Source of the DNA: Thiomicrorhabdus aquaedulcis
GTDB lineage: Bacteria > Pseudomonadota > Gammaproteobacteria > Thiomicrospirales > Thiomicrospiraceae
Reading direction: 5' to 3'
Length of the DNA: 64,000 nt
Assembly (NCBI RefSeq): GCF_004001325.1
Contig: NZ_AP018722.1
Coordinates: 1,178,001 to 1,242,000, forward strand
In this document: piece by piece, positions 36,445 to 45,824 of the stretch
How positions within the stretch are numbered: the stretch's first letter is position 1
How the letters are laid out: every line of letters starts with the position of its first letter
The notes under the pieces: model-generated
Databases searched by the model: none
The model's input: only the letters and a program-made list of their open reading frames with translations
Told to the model about the DNA's origin: nothing
Translations under genes and position numbers: made by a program

Positions 36445-36562
36445 GTGAAGTCCTTTTTATTTTGTTAAGTTATTTTTATTGGTGAAGTAAAAGATTCTTT
36501 AATAAATCTATGTCTTACATTGATGGCGGTGCATTACGCACAATTTACTATGCATAAATATT

Positions 36563-37168
36563 TTATTTAATTTGTGTCACTTTTAAAATGACAACTGGGT
36601 TAACAGGCACATCTTTAAAACCATTTTTAAAACCAGTTTGTTCAAGGCGAATTTTATTGACTACTTTCATACCATTGGTAACTTGACCAAAAACTGTGTA
36701 ACCATAAGCGCTAGCGGTTTTTTCACGAAAGTCTAAAAAGGTATTTTGAGCCACATTAATAAAAAATTGAGCCGTGGCCGAATGGGGGTCATTGGTTCGA
36801 GCCATGGCGACCGTACCGATTCGGTTACGTAAACCATTATCGGCTTCATTTTGAATGGGCGCGTGGGGAATTTTTTGTTGCATGTCTTCGGTAAAACCAC
36901 CGCCTTGAACCATAAAATCTGCAATTACACGATGAAAAATAGTACCGTTATAAAAACCTTCATTGACATAACGTAAAAAGTTTTCAACTGTTTTAGGCGC
37001 TTTGTCGGCATACAGTTCTAGCATGATGGTGCCATGATTGGTTTCTATTAATACTTGCGGATTGGAAGGAGTGGGGGATGTTTTGGTTTCTGCTTGGGCA
37101 AAACCTAAAGGGCTCAACAACGCAGTAAGCAGGGCAGCTTGCAAGTTTAAAAATAAACGACGGTTCAT
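36563..37168 (-). CDS. ppiA: Periplasmic peptidyl-prolyl cis-trans isomerase (cyclophilin)
   Basis: A 201-residue cyclophilin with an N-terminal signal peptide (LNLQAALLTALLSPLGFAQAE, cleavage near residue 26). Catalytic FHRVIADFMVQGGG and [13 protein letters not shown] are present. It shares most motifs with the cytoplasmic copy downstream. It is divergent from cysS, from which it is separated by 142 bp. Confidence 0.93.
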   Translation of the reverse strand: MNRRLFLNLQAALLTALLSPLGFAQAETKTSPTPSNPQVLIETNHGTIMLELYADKAPKTVENFLRYVNEGFYNGTIFHRVIADFMVQGGGFTEDMQQKIPHAPIQNEADNGLRNRIGTVAMARTNDPHSATAQFFINVAQNTFLDFREKTASAYGYTVFGQVTNGMKVVNKIRLEQTGFKNGFKDVPVNPVVILKVTQIK

Positions 37169-37310
37169 ATTTACTCCAAAATTGAGGCATTAATTTAAGT
37201 TACAATATCACTATTCTAACACTTGAAAGGCATAATCTTAAGCCTTTTATCAAGTGCTCTTGAGTCAGTTTTGATTAATCAGCCGCTTGTCGCACTTTAA
37301 AGAGAACCTT

Positions 37311-38678
37311 ATGAGCTTAAAAATTTACAACACCGAAACGCGTCAAAAAGAGACATTTACTCCAATTCATGCAAATAAAGTTGGCATGTATGTGTGTGGC
37401 GTGACGGTGTACGATTTGTGTCATATTGGGCATGCGCGAGTGATGGTGGTTTTTGATACCGTGGTTAGGCATTTGCGAGCCTTAAATTACGACGTGACTT
37501 ATGTGCGTAACATTACAGATATTGACGATAAAATCATCAAGCGTGCATTAGAAAATGCAGAGTCTATACAGTCATTAACCACTCGCATGATAGCTGAAAT
37601 GCACGCCGATGAAGCCGCCATGAACGTGGTTCGCCCTGATATTGAACCTAAAGCCACCGATTACATTGGCGAAATTGTCGCGATGATTGAAGTTCTTATA
37701 GACAAAGGCTTTGCCTACAAATCGGCCAATGGCGATGTGTATTTTAAAGTCAATTCATACCAAGATTATGGTCGTTTATCGGGTAAAAAGTTAGAAGATT
37801 TAGAAGCCGGAGCTCGTATTGAAATCAATGAAATGAAGCAAGATCCTATGGATTTTGTATTGTGGAAGGCTTCTAAGCCCAACGAACCAAGCTGGGACTC
37901 TCATTGGGGTCAAGGTCGTCCAGGTTGGCATATTGAATGTTCAGCCATGTCGACTAAGTGTTTAGGAAATCATTTTGATATTCATGGCGGTGGTATGGAT
38001 TTATCTTTTCCGCACCATGAAAACGAGATAGCGCAGTCAGAATGTGCAACGGGTGAACATTATGTTAATACTTGGATGCATTGCGGTTTTGTGAGAATTG
38101 ATGATGAAAAAATGTCAAAATCTCTTAATAATTTTTTTACCATTCGTGAAGTATTAAAAAAGTTTCATCCTGAAGTTATACGGTATTTTTTATTGGCAAG
38201 TCATTACCGCAGCCCTGTTAATTATTCACAAGAAAATTTAGAGCTGGCTAAAACCAGTGTTATGAAGCTTTACTCAGCCTTAGATGGATTAATGGTCGCT
38301 GAACCAAGCATGGATACCGAGTTTGAAGCCGACTTTAGAGCCGCAATGAATGATGACTTTAATACCCCGCAAGCCCTTGCGGTCTTGTTTGAATTGGCTA
38401 AAGAAATTAACACCCATAAGTTACCAGGCCTGGTTGGATTGCTGGTTAAACTTGCCAATCAACTTGGTTTATTAGAGCAATTGCCCGAGGTATTTTTTAA
38501 ATCTCAGCCTACCGACTCAGAATTAACCGAACAAGACATTGAGCAGTTAATTGCCGAACGTAAACAAGCGCGTTTGAATAAAGACTTTAGTCGATCAGAT
38601 GCAATACGCCTGCAGTTAACAGAGCAAGGGATTGAGTTATTGGACAGCGCGGAAGGAACACAATGGCGCAGAGCTTAA
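37311..38678 (+). CDS. cysS: Cysteinyl-tRNA synthetase
   Basis: A class I synthetase of 455 residues. The zinc/active-site Cys29 in [14 protein letters not shown] at residues 38-41 and KMSKS near residue 267 are visible, as are [15 protein letters not shown] and the C-terminal DALR-type domain. ATG at 37311 with AGAG upstream is preferred over an in-frame TTG at 37287. The palindrome at 38423 encodes LPGLVG. The cyclophilin-cysS pairing is common in gammaproteobacteria. Confidence 0.96.
   Translation: MSLKIYNTETRQKETFTPIHANKVGMYVCGVTVYDLCHIGHARVMVVFDTVVRHLRALNYDVTYVRNITDIDDKIIKRALENAESIQSLTTRMIAEMHADEAAMNVVRPDIEPKATDYIGEIVAMIEVLIDKGFAYKSANGDVYFKVNSYQDYGRLSGKKLEDLEAGARIEINEMKQDPMDFVLWKASKPNEPSWDSHWGQGRPGWHIECSAMSTKCLGNHFDIHGGGMDLSFPHHENEIAQSECATGEHYVNTWMHCGFVRIDDEKMSKSLNNFFTIREVLKKFHPEVIRYFLLASHYRSPVNYSQENLELAKTSVMKLYSALDGLMVAEPSMDTEFEADFRAAMNDDFNTPQALAVLFELAKEINTHKLPGLVGLLVKLANQLGLLEQLPEVFFKSQPTDSELTEQDIEQLIAERKQARLNKDFSRSDAIRLQLTEQGIELLDSAEGTQWRRA
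38423..38434. repeat. Iterated palindrome copy 10 (inside cysS)
   Basis: Exact ACCAGGCCTGGT in the cysS coding region, read as PGLV. Confidence 0.9.
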
Positions 38679-38739
38679 ATGCGTTATTAAGCAGATTAAA
38701 GTAACTACGTTAAATTAAGTAAAGAATTAAAACTGGCGC

Positions 38740-38768
38740 TTGACTGGATAAGAAAGCGCTAATATAAT
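38740..38768 (+). promoter_or_regulatory. Consensus sigma-70 promoter with no ORF downstream
   Basis: TTGACT (38740-38745), a 17-bp spacer and perfect TATAAT (38763-38768). It is among the best promoters in the window. Nothing is encoded between it and the terminator at 38834, so it probably drives a small RNA. Confidence 0.7.
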
Positions 38769-38774
38769 CAGTTC

Positions 38775-38862
38775 ATTCATGTTTCTTCAATGAGTATCCT
38801 CCTCTGATTATTTCTAATGAGATAATTTATTTAAACCTTAGTTGTCCACTAAGGTTTTTTTT
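38775..38862 (+). ncRNA. Candidate small RNA (about 85-90 nt) with anti-Shine-Dalgarno motif
   Basis: Bounded by the promoter at 38740-38768 (predicted start near 38775) and the terminator at 38834-38862. The 5' part can form a weak stem TCATT/AATGA (38773-38777 with 38889-93 equivalents at 38789-38793). It is followed by an unpaired ATCCTCCTCTG, which contains TCCTCC complementary to ribosome binding sites, and then by a small ATTA/TAAT stem and the terminator hairpin. No ORF of any size with a ribosome binding site is seen. This is a prediction from signals only; no known RNA family was recognised. Confidence 0.5.
38834..38862 (+). terminator. Intrinsic terminator of the candidate small RNA
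   Basis: AACCTTA pairs with TAAGGTT around GTTGTCCAC, followed by nine T in a row. It lies 36 bp before the converging slt stop codon. Confidence 0.85.
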
Positions 38863-38897
38863 TGCCTTTTTTTGTTACACAGATTGTTTGACAAGGT

Positions 38898-40874
38898 CTA
38901 AGGATGAGCAGGATCAGTGCTTTGAATGGCTTGAATGCCAATATTGGGCATTACATCGTTTAAGCGGTCGTATTGTTGATTCATTATCGACTTGAAAATA
39001 GTAGTGTATTCAAGCACCGCTTTAACGTAAGCACGGGTTTCAGAAAACGGAATTGAATCAATCCACTGATCAGCCGGTAAATTTTGATGATTAGCAACCC
39101 AAGAGTCAACGCGAGATGGTCCTGCATTATACGCCGCGGTAGCAAGAACTCGATTGCCATTGTATTTTTTGTAAAGCGAACTTAAATACGCGCTACCCAG
39201 CTCAATGTTATTGTCGGCTTGCGTTAAATGGTTTTGCAAATACTTTGGATTACCGGTTTTTTTACCAATGTAAGCCGCTGTTTTAGGCATAATCTGCATT
39301 AATCCTAAAGCGCCAGTCGGCGATTCAATATCAGCTGAAAAAGCGCTTTCACGGCGTATAATTCCATATACCCAGGCCGGATCAAGATTATTTTTAGCCG
39401 CATTTTGCATAACAGGTTCTTTATGAGGGGTTGGAAACCGTAGATCAAGTGCGTCCCAGTAATTGGCTTTTGCTAAGGTTTGAATGGCCTGAGCGTGCAA
39501 TTGCCATTGATCGGCTAATACAGCAACGGCTTGCAATTCATTATTATCTGCTTTACTTAATAAACTATTCCATTCACGACGCGCACTTAGCGGCCAATCG
39601 ATGGCTAAAAGTTCTTGAATACGCAATAATTCTGGATATTTTTGAATAAGTTTCGGCTTATCAAAAGGTTGTATGGGTTTGGGATTAAATTGATATTTTA
39701 AATTGAGTTTGTCTGCGGCTAAAAAGGCATAAAAATTACGTTGTTTAGCGAGTGATTCAAATAAGGGTTTGGCCAATATGGCTTGATTAGTAGCATCTAA
39801 CGCGCGTGCTTTCCAATAAATCCATTGTGAGTCTTCACGTTCAGATTTATCCATAAGCTCAATGATGTCAAGCAGGCCTGGCCAATCCGAATTTTTTATG
39901 GCAATTTGTGCTTGCCACCGTGTAGTTTCTTCGGTCTTGCTACCCTGAGTGTTTACATCATTTAACAACGCTTTAGCTTCAGGTTTATATCGATAAGCTG
40001 TTCTAAGGGCAATTTTTCGTTCAAGAGTTTGATATTGTTCAGTGTTTAAAGCGTAAGTTTTGTGAAATTTATCTAAGGATTGTTTGGCCAAAATAGGCTC
40101 TGATGAGGCCAGCTGGGTTATGCCATACGAAAAAATAAGCTTTTTAACGGCGGGAGAAAACGTCTTAGGTAGGTTGTTGACAATTAGTTTTGGATCTTTA
40201 TGCACCAACAGCCAATAGTCGAGCATTTTAGTTTCTTGAGCCGACAGATATTGAGCAAACGCTTTTGCCTGGGTAAATTGTTTTTTATTGATTGCTAACT
40301 CAATACGGCTCCACACCATTTTGGGTGTGAGTTGCTTTTGAGTTGTTAGAAGGGTATCTAATGGTTTACAGGCATTGCTTAAAGTAGTTGATTCTTGCCA
40401 TATGCTTTGCGCTAATGGGATTGCAACAGTTGATTGTCTAGATGCGGCAAGAGCCTGAATGTTAAAGCATTGTAAATCTTGGCTTTTTTGCGGCGTATAC
40501 GCTTTTAAAAAGGCATTCCATTGTTTGGTGTTAGCAAGATGCGCCAGCCATCGACGATTGAGTTGCTCACCTAAATGATTATGACCGTTGTCTTTGATAA
40601 AGCTTTCAATTAACGCTGGAGGGGTATTTTTAAAATTAAAACTGTAATCATGAAATAAAATGTATGGATACAGTACGTAATTTTTTAATTTAGCTTTATA
40701 ACTTGCCACACTGGTTCGATCATTTTTTTTAATCGCTTCATAGGCGTCTAAAAAATCTTTTTGAGGTTGCGTTAGGGTGTCTGGATTAACTTGAGCTGCT
40801 GAGCTGTTTATTCCTAAACCCAATAGAACCAAAAAACCGATTATGCGTACAAACATTAACAACCTATAGGGCAT
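38898..40874 (-). CDS. slt: Soluble lytic murein transglycosylase (Slt70 type)
   Basis: A 658-residue periplasmic enzyme cleaving peptidoglycan to anhydro-muropeptides. It has a signal peptide (IIGFLVLLGLGINSSAAQ), a long superhelical U-domain and a C-terminal SLT domain. The catalytic Glu lies in IIRRESAFSADI, followed by GALGLMQIMPKTA and AAYNAGPSRV. It is downstream of mltD with 2 bp between the reading frames, so two transglycosylases are grouped. Products would feed recycling, for which mpl is also encoded in the window. Confidence 0.94.
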   Translation of the reverse strand: MPYRLLMFVRIIGFLVLLGLGINSSAAQVNPDTLTQPQKDFLDAYEAIKKNDRTSVASYKAKLKNYVLYPYILFHDYSFNFKNTPPALIESFIKDNGHNHLGEQLNRRWLAHLANTKQWNAFLKAYTPQKSQDLQCFNIQALAASRQSTVAIPLAQSIWQESTTLSNACKPLDTLLTTQKQLTPKMVWSRIELAINKKQFTQAKAFAQYLSAQETKMLDYWLLVHKDPKLIVNNLPKTFSPAVKKLIFSYGITQLASSEPILAKQSLDKFHKTYALNTEQYQTLERKIALRTAYRYKPEAKALLNDVNTQGSKTEETTRWQAQIAIKNSDWPGLLDIIELMDKSEREDSQWIYWKARALDATNQAILAKPLFESLAKQRNFYAFLAADKLNLKYQFNPKPIQPFDKPKLIQKYPELLRIQELLAIDWPLSARREWNSLLSKADNNELQAVAVLADQWQLHAQAIQTLAKANYWDALDLRFPTPHKEPVMQNAAKNNLDPAWVYGIIRRESAFSADIESPTGALGLMQIMPKTAAYIGKKTGNPKYLQNHLTQADNNIELGSAYLSSLYKKYNGNRVLATAAYNAGPSRVDSWVANHQNLPADQWIDSIPFSETRAYVKAVLEYTTIFKSIMNQQYDRLNDVMPNIGIQAIQSTDPAHP

Positions 40875-40876
40875 TT

Positions 40877-42840
40877 TTAAGCCTGAAAAAATGAATTAAG
40901 AGAGTAAAAGCTGACTTCAAGCGGAATTCTAATAACTTGGCCAGGTTTAATTGGAGTATTAACAGTAAATTTATTATAAAGCGTTATTTGCTGAACAGAC
41001 ACACTGTGAGCTTGAGCAATATTCCATAAACTGTCACCCACTTTAACCGTGTATTGTTTGTCTTTTATTGTTTTTGCGGGTTTATTGGACGCAGATGCCA
41101 CAACAACAGGCGCCGTGCTTGGTTTTATTGCAGGTTGTTGAGTATTTACTTTGCTAACAGGCGATTTAGCAGTGGACTTAATGGATTGAGTACTTTCAAC
41201 CAATGCACTGGATAATTTGGGCGGTTTAGATTGCATTACGGTTAGTTTCATACCTGGTTTAAGTGGTTTTAAAACACTTAACTTATTCCATTGGGTAAGT
41301 TCTATGGTCGATACATTAAATTTTTGGCTAAAGAAGCCAATGTTTCGCCTTTTTTAACCTGGTGATTTACTTTGTAGCTTAATGGATTGCTACGAATTTC
41401 AAGTTTTTGACCGGCCTTAAGAGCGCTTTTTGAGCCTAGATTATTCCAAGAACTTAGGTGAGCCACTTCTGTATTGTAGTTATTAGCAATTGACCACATA
41501 GACTCGCCCGGCGCGACGGTGTGAATAGTTTTTAATCCAGCGTAGGTTTGCGTTGTTGCTGCCGCAGGTGTGGTTCTAATTTTATGAAAGACCTCAGAGT
41601 ATTGACTTGGTAACGGAATTAATAATTGACTGCCAAGGGCAACGTTTTGATTTTTCATATTATTAAGCTGTTTTATTACCTGCTCTGAAACATGGTATTT
41701 TTTAGCAATTGATTTTAAAGATTCCCCATTACTTACCGCATGTTTAGCCCATTCAATGTTAAACGTACTTTTATCTTGAGCAATGGCGGTTTGAAATATA
41801 GCGGCATTTTTGCTTGGTAACAATATATTATGCGGCCCCGTTGGTGGCGTTGTTGGGCGCAAAAATCCAGGGTTTAGCTGTGTAATCATTTCATTGGATA
41901 CTTGCGATAATTGAGCTACTTTGCTCAAAGAAATAGGCTTTGATAGTCTAACCTCTGAGAAAAAAGGTCTATTATCAATGGGTTCAAGCTCTAAGTTAAA
42001 CTCTTTATAATGACTTATTGAGTGAGATACAGCGAGTAATTTAGGAACATAGTTTTGAGTTTCTTTAGGTAAATCGTCGCGTACGTTCCAAAAAGTAGCT
42101 AAAGAATTTGGATTTTTGTCTTGATATTTTTTTACTGCTTTTTGAATATTACCAAATCCAGCATTGTAAGATGCCAAAGCTAAGAGCCAATCGTTATTGT
42201 TAAGCTGATGCAGTTTTTGCAAATAATCTAAGGCGGCTTGCGTGCTCTTAATAACGTCTTGACGACCGTCGTACCACCAGTTTTGGTCTAAATTATATAA
42301 GTCTCCAGTGCCTGGAATAAATTGCCATAACCCTGCGGCACTCATGTGAGACCTTGCCTCGGGTTGAAATGCACTTTCAATAATAGGCAATAAGGCAATT
42401 TCGTAAGGCATTTTTCTTTTTTTAACTTCGCTTAAAATGTAGTGTAAATAAGGTCTTGCTCGTTCAGACACCTGACTTAAATGTTTGGTATTGTCGCGAT
42501 AAAAATCGATGTAAGGTTCATATCGCCCAGCATTTTCAGCCGTTAATGGAAGTTGATTGTTGAATTCATCCCACAAAGTAGGTTGATATCCTCGATCATT
42601 TTCTGAAAGTATGGTGCTTAGTAATGGATTTTCATGCGTAATGTCTGGTGTATTTAAACGCGATTGATGTGAGCGAGTTTGTAATGAGTGTAACGATTCG
42701 GTTTGTGAGTCGTTTGATGAGAAACCTGATGGGTCATCTGTTTTTACCGTTTGTTCAAGACCCGCACAGCCAGACAGTAAAATGCTGAGTGTGATAAGAC
42801 TGAGTTTTAAAGTAGGTCGGGGTGTTAGCAAACGTTTCAT
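40877..42840 (-). pseudogene. mltD: Membrane-bound lytic transglycosylase MltD, broken by a one-base shift in a LysM repeat
   Basis: An outer-membrane lipoprotein (lipobox LLSGC, Cys25) with an SLT catalytic domain (LPIIESAFQPEARS, GLWQFIPGTG) and at least four LysM repeats. The first frame ends inside the third LysM at ASLAKNLMYRP. A second frame of 124 codons contains the rest and a fourth LysM (VKVGDSLWNIAQAHSV). One extra A in the A5 run (T5 at 41321-41325) yields SLAKKFNVSTIELTQWNKL, a perfect LysM, and a 654-residue protein. The start at 42840 is chosen for the lipoprotein signal. A sequencing indel is likely; if real, the last two LysM repeats are lost. Confidence 0.85.
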
Positions 42841-42847
42841 AGTTTTC

Positions 42848-43641
42848 TCAAATAAGGTTAGGTGCAGTATCAAATTCATCTTTCCATGCGCGTAAAACTG
42901 CAAATAAGCTGGCAGGAGAGTCCTTTGCACCACGTTTTAATAGCTGGGATTTAATGTCCGGACTGTCAAAACGTAAAAATGGATTGGTCGCAATTTCAAG
43001 CTCTAAAGTAGACTGCGATTGAGTATAAATACTCGGGTATTTAATGTTTGTTTCAGACAGGCGCTGTTTTAACTGAGCGTTATAGGGGTCAACTTTTTGA
43101 GCAAAACGTAAATTGTCGACGGTGTATTCATGCGCACTGTAAAACTTGAGTGTGTTTGGAAGATGGCGTAGCTTTAATATCGATTCACTAAACTGCTCGG
43201 GGGTACCACCTAAAAGTTTTCCTGCGCCTGCGCTAAATAAAGTATCCCCACAAAACAAAACTTCATTATTAAAAAGCTAATATGGTTCGGAGTATGGCCA
43301 GGCGTGTCTAGTACGTTTAATGTGTAGCCAGGGTAAAGCGTGATGCTATCTTTTTCTTGCAGCGCTTTGTATTGCGGATAATAAGCAGACAAAGGGCTGT
43401 TTTTAGGGCCATAAATGTTTGACTCTGGACAATGTTTTAACAGTTCACTCACTCCATGAGTATGATCTTGATGGTCGTGGGTGATTAAAATACCGTGTAA
43501 ATTTAGACTATGCTGCTGTAAAAAGTCGATGACTTGCGATGATTCGCCAGGGTCTATAACCCAGGCCTTATCTTGATGATAAAGAATCCAAATTAAATTG
43601 TCATAACTTCCAACCAGTGCTGGTAGGCCAATGATAGTCAT
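42848..43641 (-). pseudogene. gloB: Hydroxyacylglutathione hydrolase (glyoxalase II), broken by a one-base shift
   Basis: A binuclear zinc hydrolase that releases D-lactate from lactoylglutathione. The metallo-beta-lactamase signature ITHDHQDHTHG and DTPGHTPNHISF lie in the upstream frame, while FCGDTLFSAGAGKL, SAHEYT and the C-terminal domain lie in another. One extra T (A5 run on the plus strand at 43271-43275) gives ISFFNNEVLFCGDTL and a 264-residue protein of family length. It neighbours a methyltransferase and rnhA, the same arrangement as gloB-yafS-rnhA in E. coli, which supports the identity. Confidence 0.85.
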
Positions 43642-43716
43642 ATTTTGCCGGTACTTAATTGTTATAATTTTGCCTATTCTAGCAAATAAACGCTTCAAAT
43701 TTATAGGAAAAGCTCG

Positions 43717-44577
43717 ATGAACCAGGGTTTCCAATCTTTTTTAAAGCAGTGGTACACCACGCAACCCGCCTCAAACCTGCTACGGCAGGAGAAAGTCTTG
43801 ACTGAAAAAGCGTTGCAAAATTTATTTGGTTATTTTTTAATTCAGCTTGGTAATGCAGCGCCAATTTCTTTTTTAAATGAAAGTCGTATTAAGCATAAAG
43901 TCTTGGTTGACGACGCATTTGATACTAAAGACCCTAGTTTTGTGGGAATAAAGTATGTAAAAGCAGATTTAGATTTCTTGCCTATCGCTAATGAATCTAC
44001 TGACGTGGTGTTTATGCCACATACCTTAGAGTTAGCAGAAGATCCGTATCTGCTATTAAGACAGGTGGACTCGATGCTAGTCCCTCAAGGTCATGTGGTC
44101 ATTACTGGCTTTAACCCTTATGGATGTGCCGTTTTACGCTTTAGAGCGCAGTCACGAAACAAATGGTTGCGTCACGCTCACTTGGTAAGGTTAAGGCGCT
44201 TAAAAGAATGGCTCGAGGTGTTAGGTTATGACATTAAATGGCAAGTGCACGCTCCTGTATATTGTTTTGGTAAGCCTGGATCAGAACAACCAGGCCTGGT
44301 CATGTGGTTTTTTAAAGCACTTGAATGGTGTGAAAAAGTCTTGAGTAAAGTGGGTTTTGATTTTGGTAATATTTATTGTTTGGTTGCTCAAAAAAGAGTA
44401 GATGCTCCAAAGTTAGTGGGTAAACGCTGGCACACACCAAACTGGATGTCTATTGCCGCTAAAGGTGTGATGCCAATGCAAAATCGGTCACGTTTACCTG
44501 GATTTTTTCAGCGTGTTGTTTGCAGGTTAAGGCGATTAAAATTATTTAGTTTTTTGACTAAAAAAACGTGTGATTAA
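43717..44577 (+). CDS. Class I SAM-dependent methyltransferase (YafS-like)
   Basis: A 286-residue protein whose central part (LPIANESTDVVFMPHTLELAEDPYLLLRQVDSMLVPQGHVVITGFNP split over residues 92-138) follows the Methyltransf_11 pattern, although the first SAM-binding glycine motif is weak. Divergent from gloB and upstream of rnhA, it corresponds by position to E. coli yafS, of unknown substrate. The C-terminal tail is rich in Arg and Lys. The palindrome at 44289 encodes QPGLVM. Confidence 0.75.
   Translation: MNQGFQSFLKQWYTTQPASNLLRQEKVLTEKALQNLFGYFLIQLGNAAPISFLNESRIKHKVLVDDAFDTKDPSFVGIKYVKADLDFLPIANESTDVVFMPHTLELAEDPYLLLRQVDSMLVPQGHVVITGFNPYGCAVLRFRAQSRNKWLRHAHLVRLRRLKEWLEVLGYDIKWQVHAPVYCFGKPGSEQPGLVMWFFKALEWCEKVLSKVGFDFGNIYCLVAQKRVDAPKLVGKRWHTPNWMSIAAKGVMPMQNRSRLPGFFQRVVCRLRRLKLFSFLTKKTCD
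44289..44300. repeat. Iterated palindrome copy 11 (inside the methyltransferase gene)
   Basis: Exact ACCAGGCCTGGT, read in-frame as PGLV. Confidence 0.9.
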
Positions 44578-44597
44578 AGTTTTTTTATTAGAACGAT

Positions 44598-44714
44598 AAA
44601 ACCTTTGAACGTGTGAGTGTTGAGATAAAAAGCGGTGTAAACACCTTTGCCAACTAGCAAAATTAAAGGTGTTTTAGCCATTTTTGGCCGTAACTTTATT
44701 TATGCAAAGGTTTC
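44598..44714. mobile_element. MITE-like element 6 (about 117 bp)
   Basis: The left end AAAACCTTTGAACGTGTGAG and right end TTTATGCAAAGGTTTC are imperfect inverted repeats. An internal hairpin AAACACCTTT/AAAGGTGTTT and the shared segment CCATTTTTGGCCGTAA are present. It ends 38 bp before the rnhA start codon. Confidence 0.6.
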
Positions 44715-44752
44715 ACATTGACTGTAACCGTTAACTTTAAAAGAGAGTATGT

Positions 44753-45196
44753 GTGCAAGTAGTTAAAGTATTTACCGATGGCGGTTGTCGAGGAAATCCA
44801 GGGCCAGGTGGTTGGGGGGTTGTTTTAAAGTATGGTGAGCACGAAAAAGAGATGAATGGGCATCAATTAGATACTACAAACAATCAAATGGAGCTTATGG
44901 CGGCTATTCAAGCGTTTGAGTCTTTAAAGCGGCCGTGTAAGGTACATATTACAACGGATTCACAGTATGTTAAAAATGGCATTACAGTCTGGATAAGTGG
45001 CTGGAAAAAAAAGGGCTGGAAAACATCTGCCAATAAACCGGTTAAAAATCAAGAATTGTGGCAACGTTTAGATGCGGCGATTAAAATTCATCAGGTTGAA
45101 TGGTTTTGGGTAAAAGGCCATAGCGGCCACGCCGAAAATGAGCGCGTAGATGAGTTAGCCAATTTGGCAATAGATGCGTTGCTGCGAGGTGGATAA
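44753..45196 (+). CDS. rnhA: Ribonuclease HI
   Basis: A 147-residue enzyme removing RNA from RNA-DNA hybrids. Catalytic acids are in [12 protein letters not shown] (Asp9), [10 protein letters not shown] (Glu), TTDSQYV (Asp) and [11 protein letters not shown] (Asp), with the basic handle region GWKKKGWKT. The start is GTG at 44753, with GAGAG 5 nt upstream. dnaQ, which usually follows or diverges in this neighbourhood, is absent. Confidence 0.96.
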   Translation: MQVVKVFTDGGCRGNPGPGGWGVVLKYGEHEKEMNGHQLDTTNNQMELMAAIQAFESLKRPCKVHITTDSQYVKNGITVWISGWKKKGWKTSANKPVKNQELWQRLDAAIKIHQVEWFWVKGHSGHAENERVDELANLAIDALLRGG

Positions 45197-45303
45197 TTTA
45201 TTACAGTATTTGTGTGCGTTTATATAATGCATTTATAAAAATTAAGCGCATTTTAGTTTAGATCCACATTGACCTAAATCTTACATATCTTCATAAAATA
45301 TAA

Positions 45304-45323
45304 TGAGACCTTTAACGGTCTCA
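45304..45323. terminator. Inverted repeat between rnhA and the DUF2892 gene
   Basis: TGAGACC (45304-45310) pairs with GGTCTCA (45317-45323) around TTTAAC, between converging genes. It may be a weak bidirectional terminator. Its arms also match the outermost bases of the MITE-like ends, so it may be a collapsed remnant. Confidence 0.45.
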
Positions 45324-45343
45324 CTATAAACATCTTACAAATT

Positions 45344-45547
45344 TTATTTAAACGCAGTGCCGTGTTTTAAGCCAAATTTACGCAAGATTTTGACCATGGG
45401 GCAAAAACCAGTCAAGCCAGTAAATAATAAGTTTGCGCCCACAAAACCGGTTAAGAAAATCCAGTTTGGAGAGTGGTAAGCAGCCAAAATAGAAGAGGCC
45501 AACACCATAGTGCCCGCCGCTAGAAATACAATTTTTTCAATCGTCAT
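45344..45547 (-). CDS. DUF2892 family small membrane protein
   Basis: A 67-residue protein with two hydrophobic helices (about 7-27 and 29-47) and the family motif TGFCPMVKILRKFG. It resembles the C-terminal membrane part of YgaP-type rhodaneses, here without a rhodanese domain. Its function is unknown. It is preceded by a 277-bp region that also contains the tig promoter. Confidence 0.8.
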   Translation of the reverse strand: MTIEKIVFLAAGTMVLASSILAAYHSPNWIFLTGFVGANLLFTGLTGFCPMVKILRKFGLKHGTAFK

Positions 45548-45714
45548 ACATAGAATCCTTAGATGTGAGTAATTTAGAAAATATTAGTTAAAGTAAAAAA
45601 TTGAGCCATTCAAAAAATAATTTAGGCTATACATAAAATTTATAACAATTTTAGCACCTTACTTAAAATAAACAAGATACCGTCACGCTACGATGCGTGT
45701 TAAATTTGTTTTAC

Positions 45715-45743
45715 TTTAAAAATTTACGTAAATTAAGTATAAT
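45715..45743 (+). promoter_or_regulatory. Sigma-70-like promoter of tig
   Basis: TTTAAA (45715-45720), 17 bp, perfect TATAAT (45738-45743), 81 bp before the start codon. Confidence 0.55.
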
Positions 45744-45824
45744 CTTGGGTTTTATTTTTAGCTAGTTTAATCCCTTGATTAAACGTTAGCTTTCCTTTCA
45801 AACAATGAACTTTGAGAATACAAC

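Noticed and set aside
40877-41251. A separate 124-residue LysM protein downstream of mltD
   Set aside because: Its sequence continues the third LysM of MltD exactly once a single A is added, and its own start falls inside a LysM repeat with no ribosome binding site.
42848-43258. A stand-alone C-terminal glyoxalase II fragment
   Set aside because: It is the second half of gloB in another frame; one base joins it to the upstream half and restores the FCGDTLFSAG motif.
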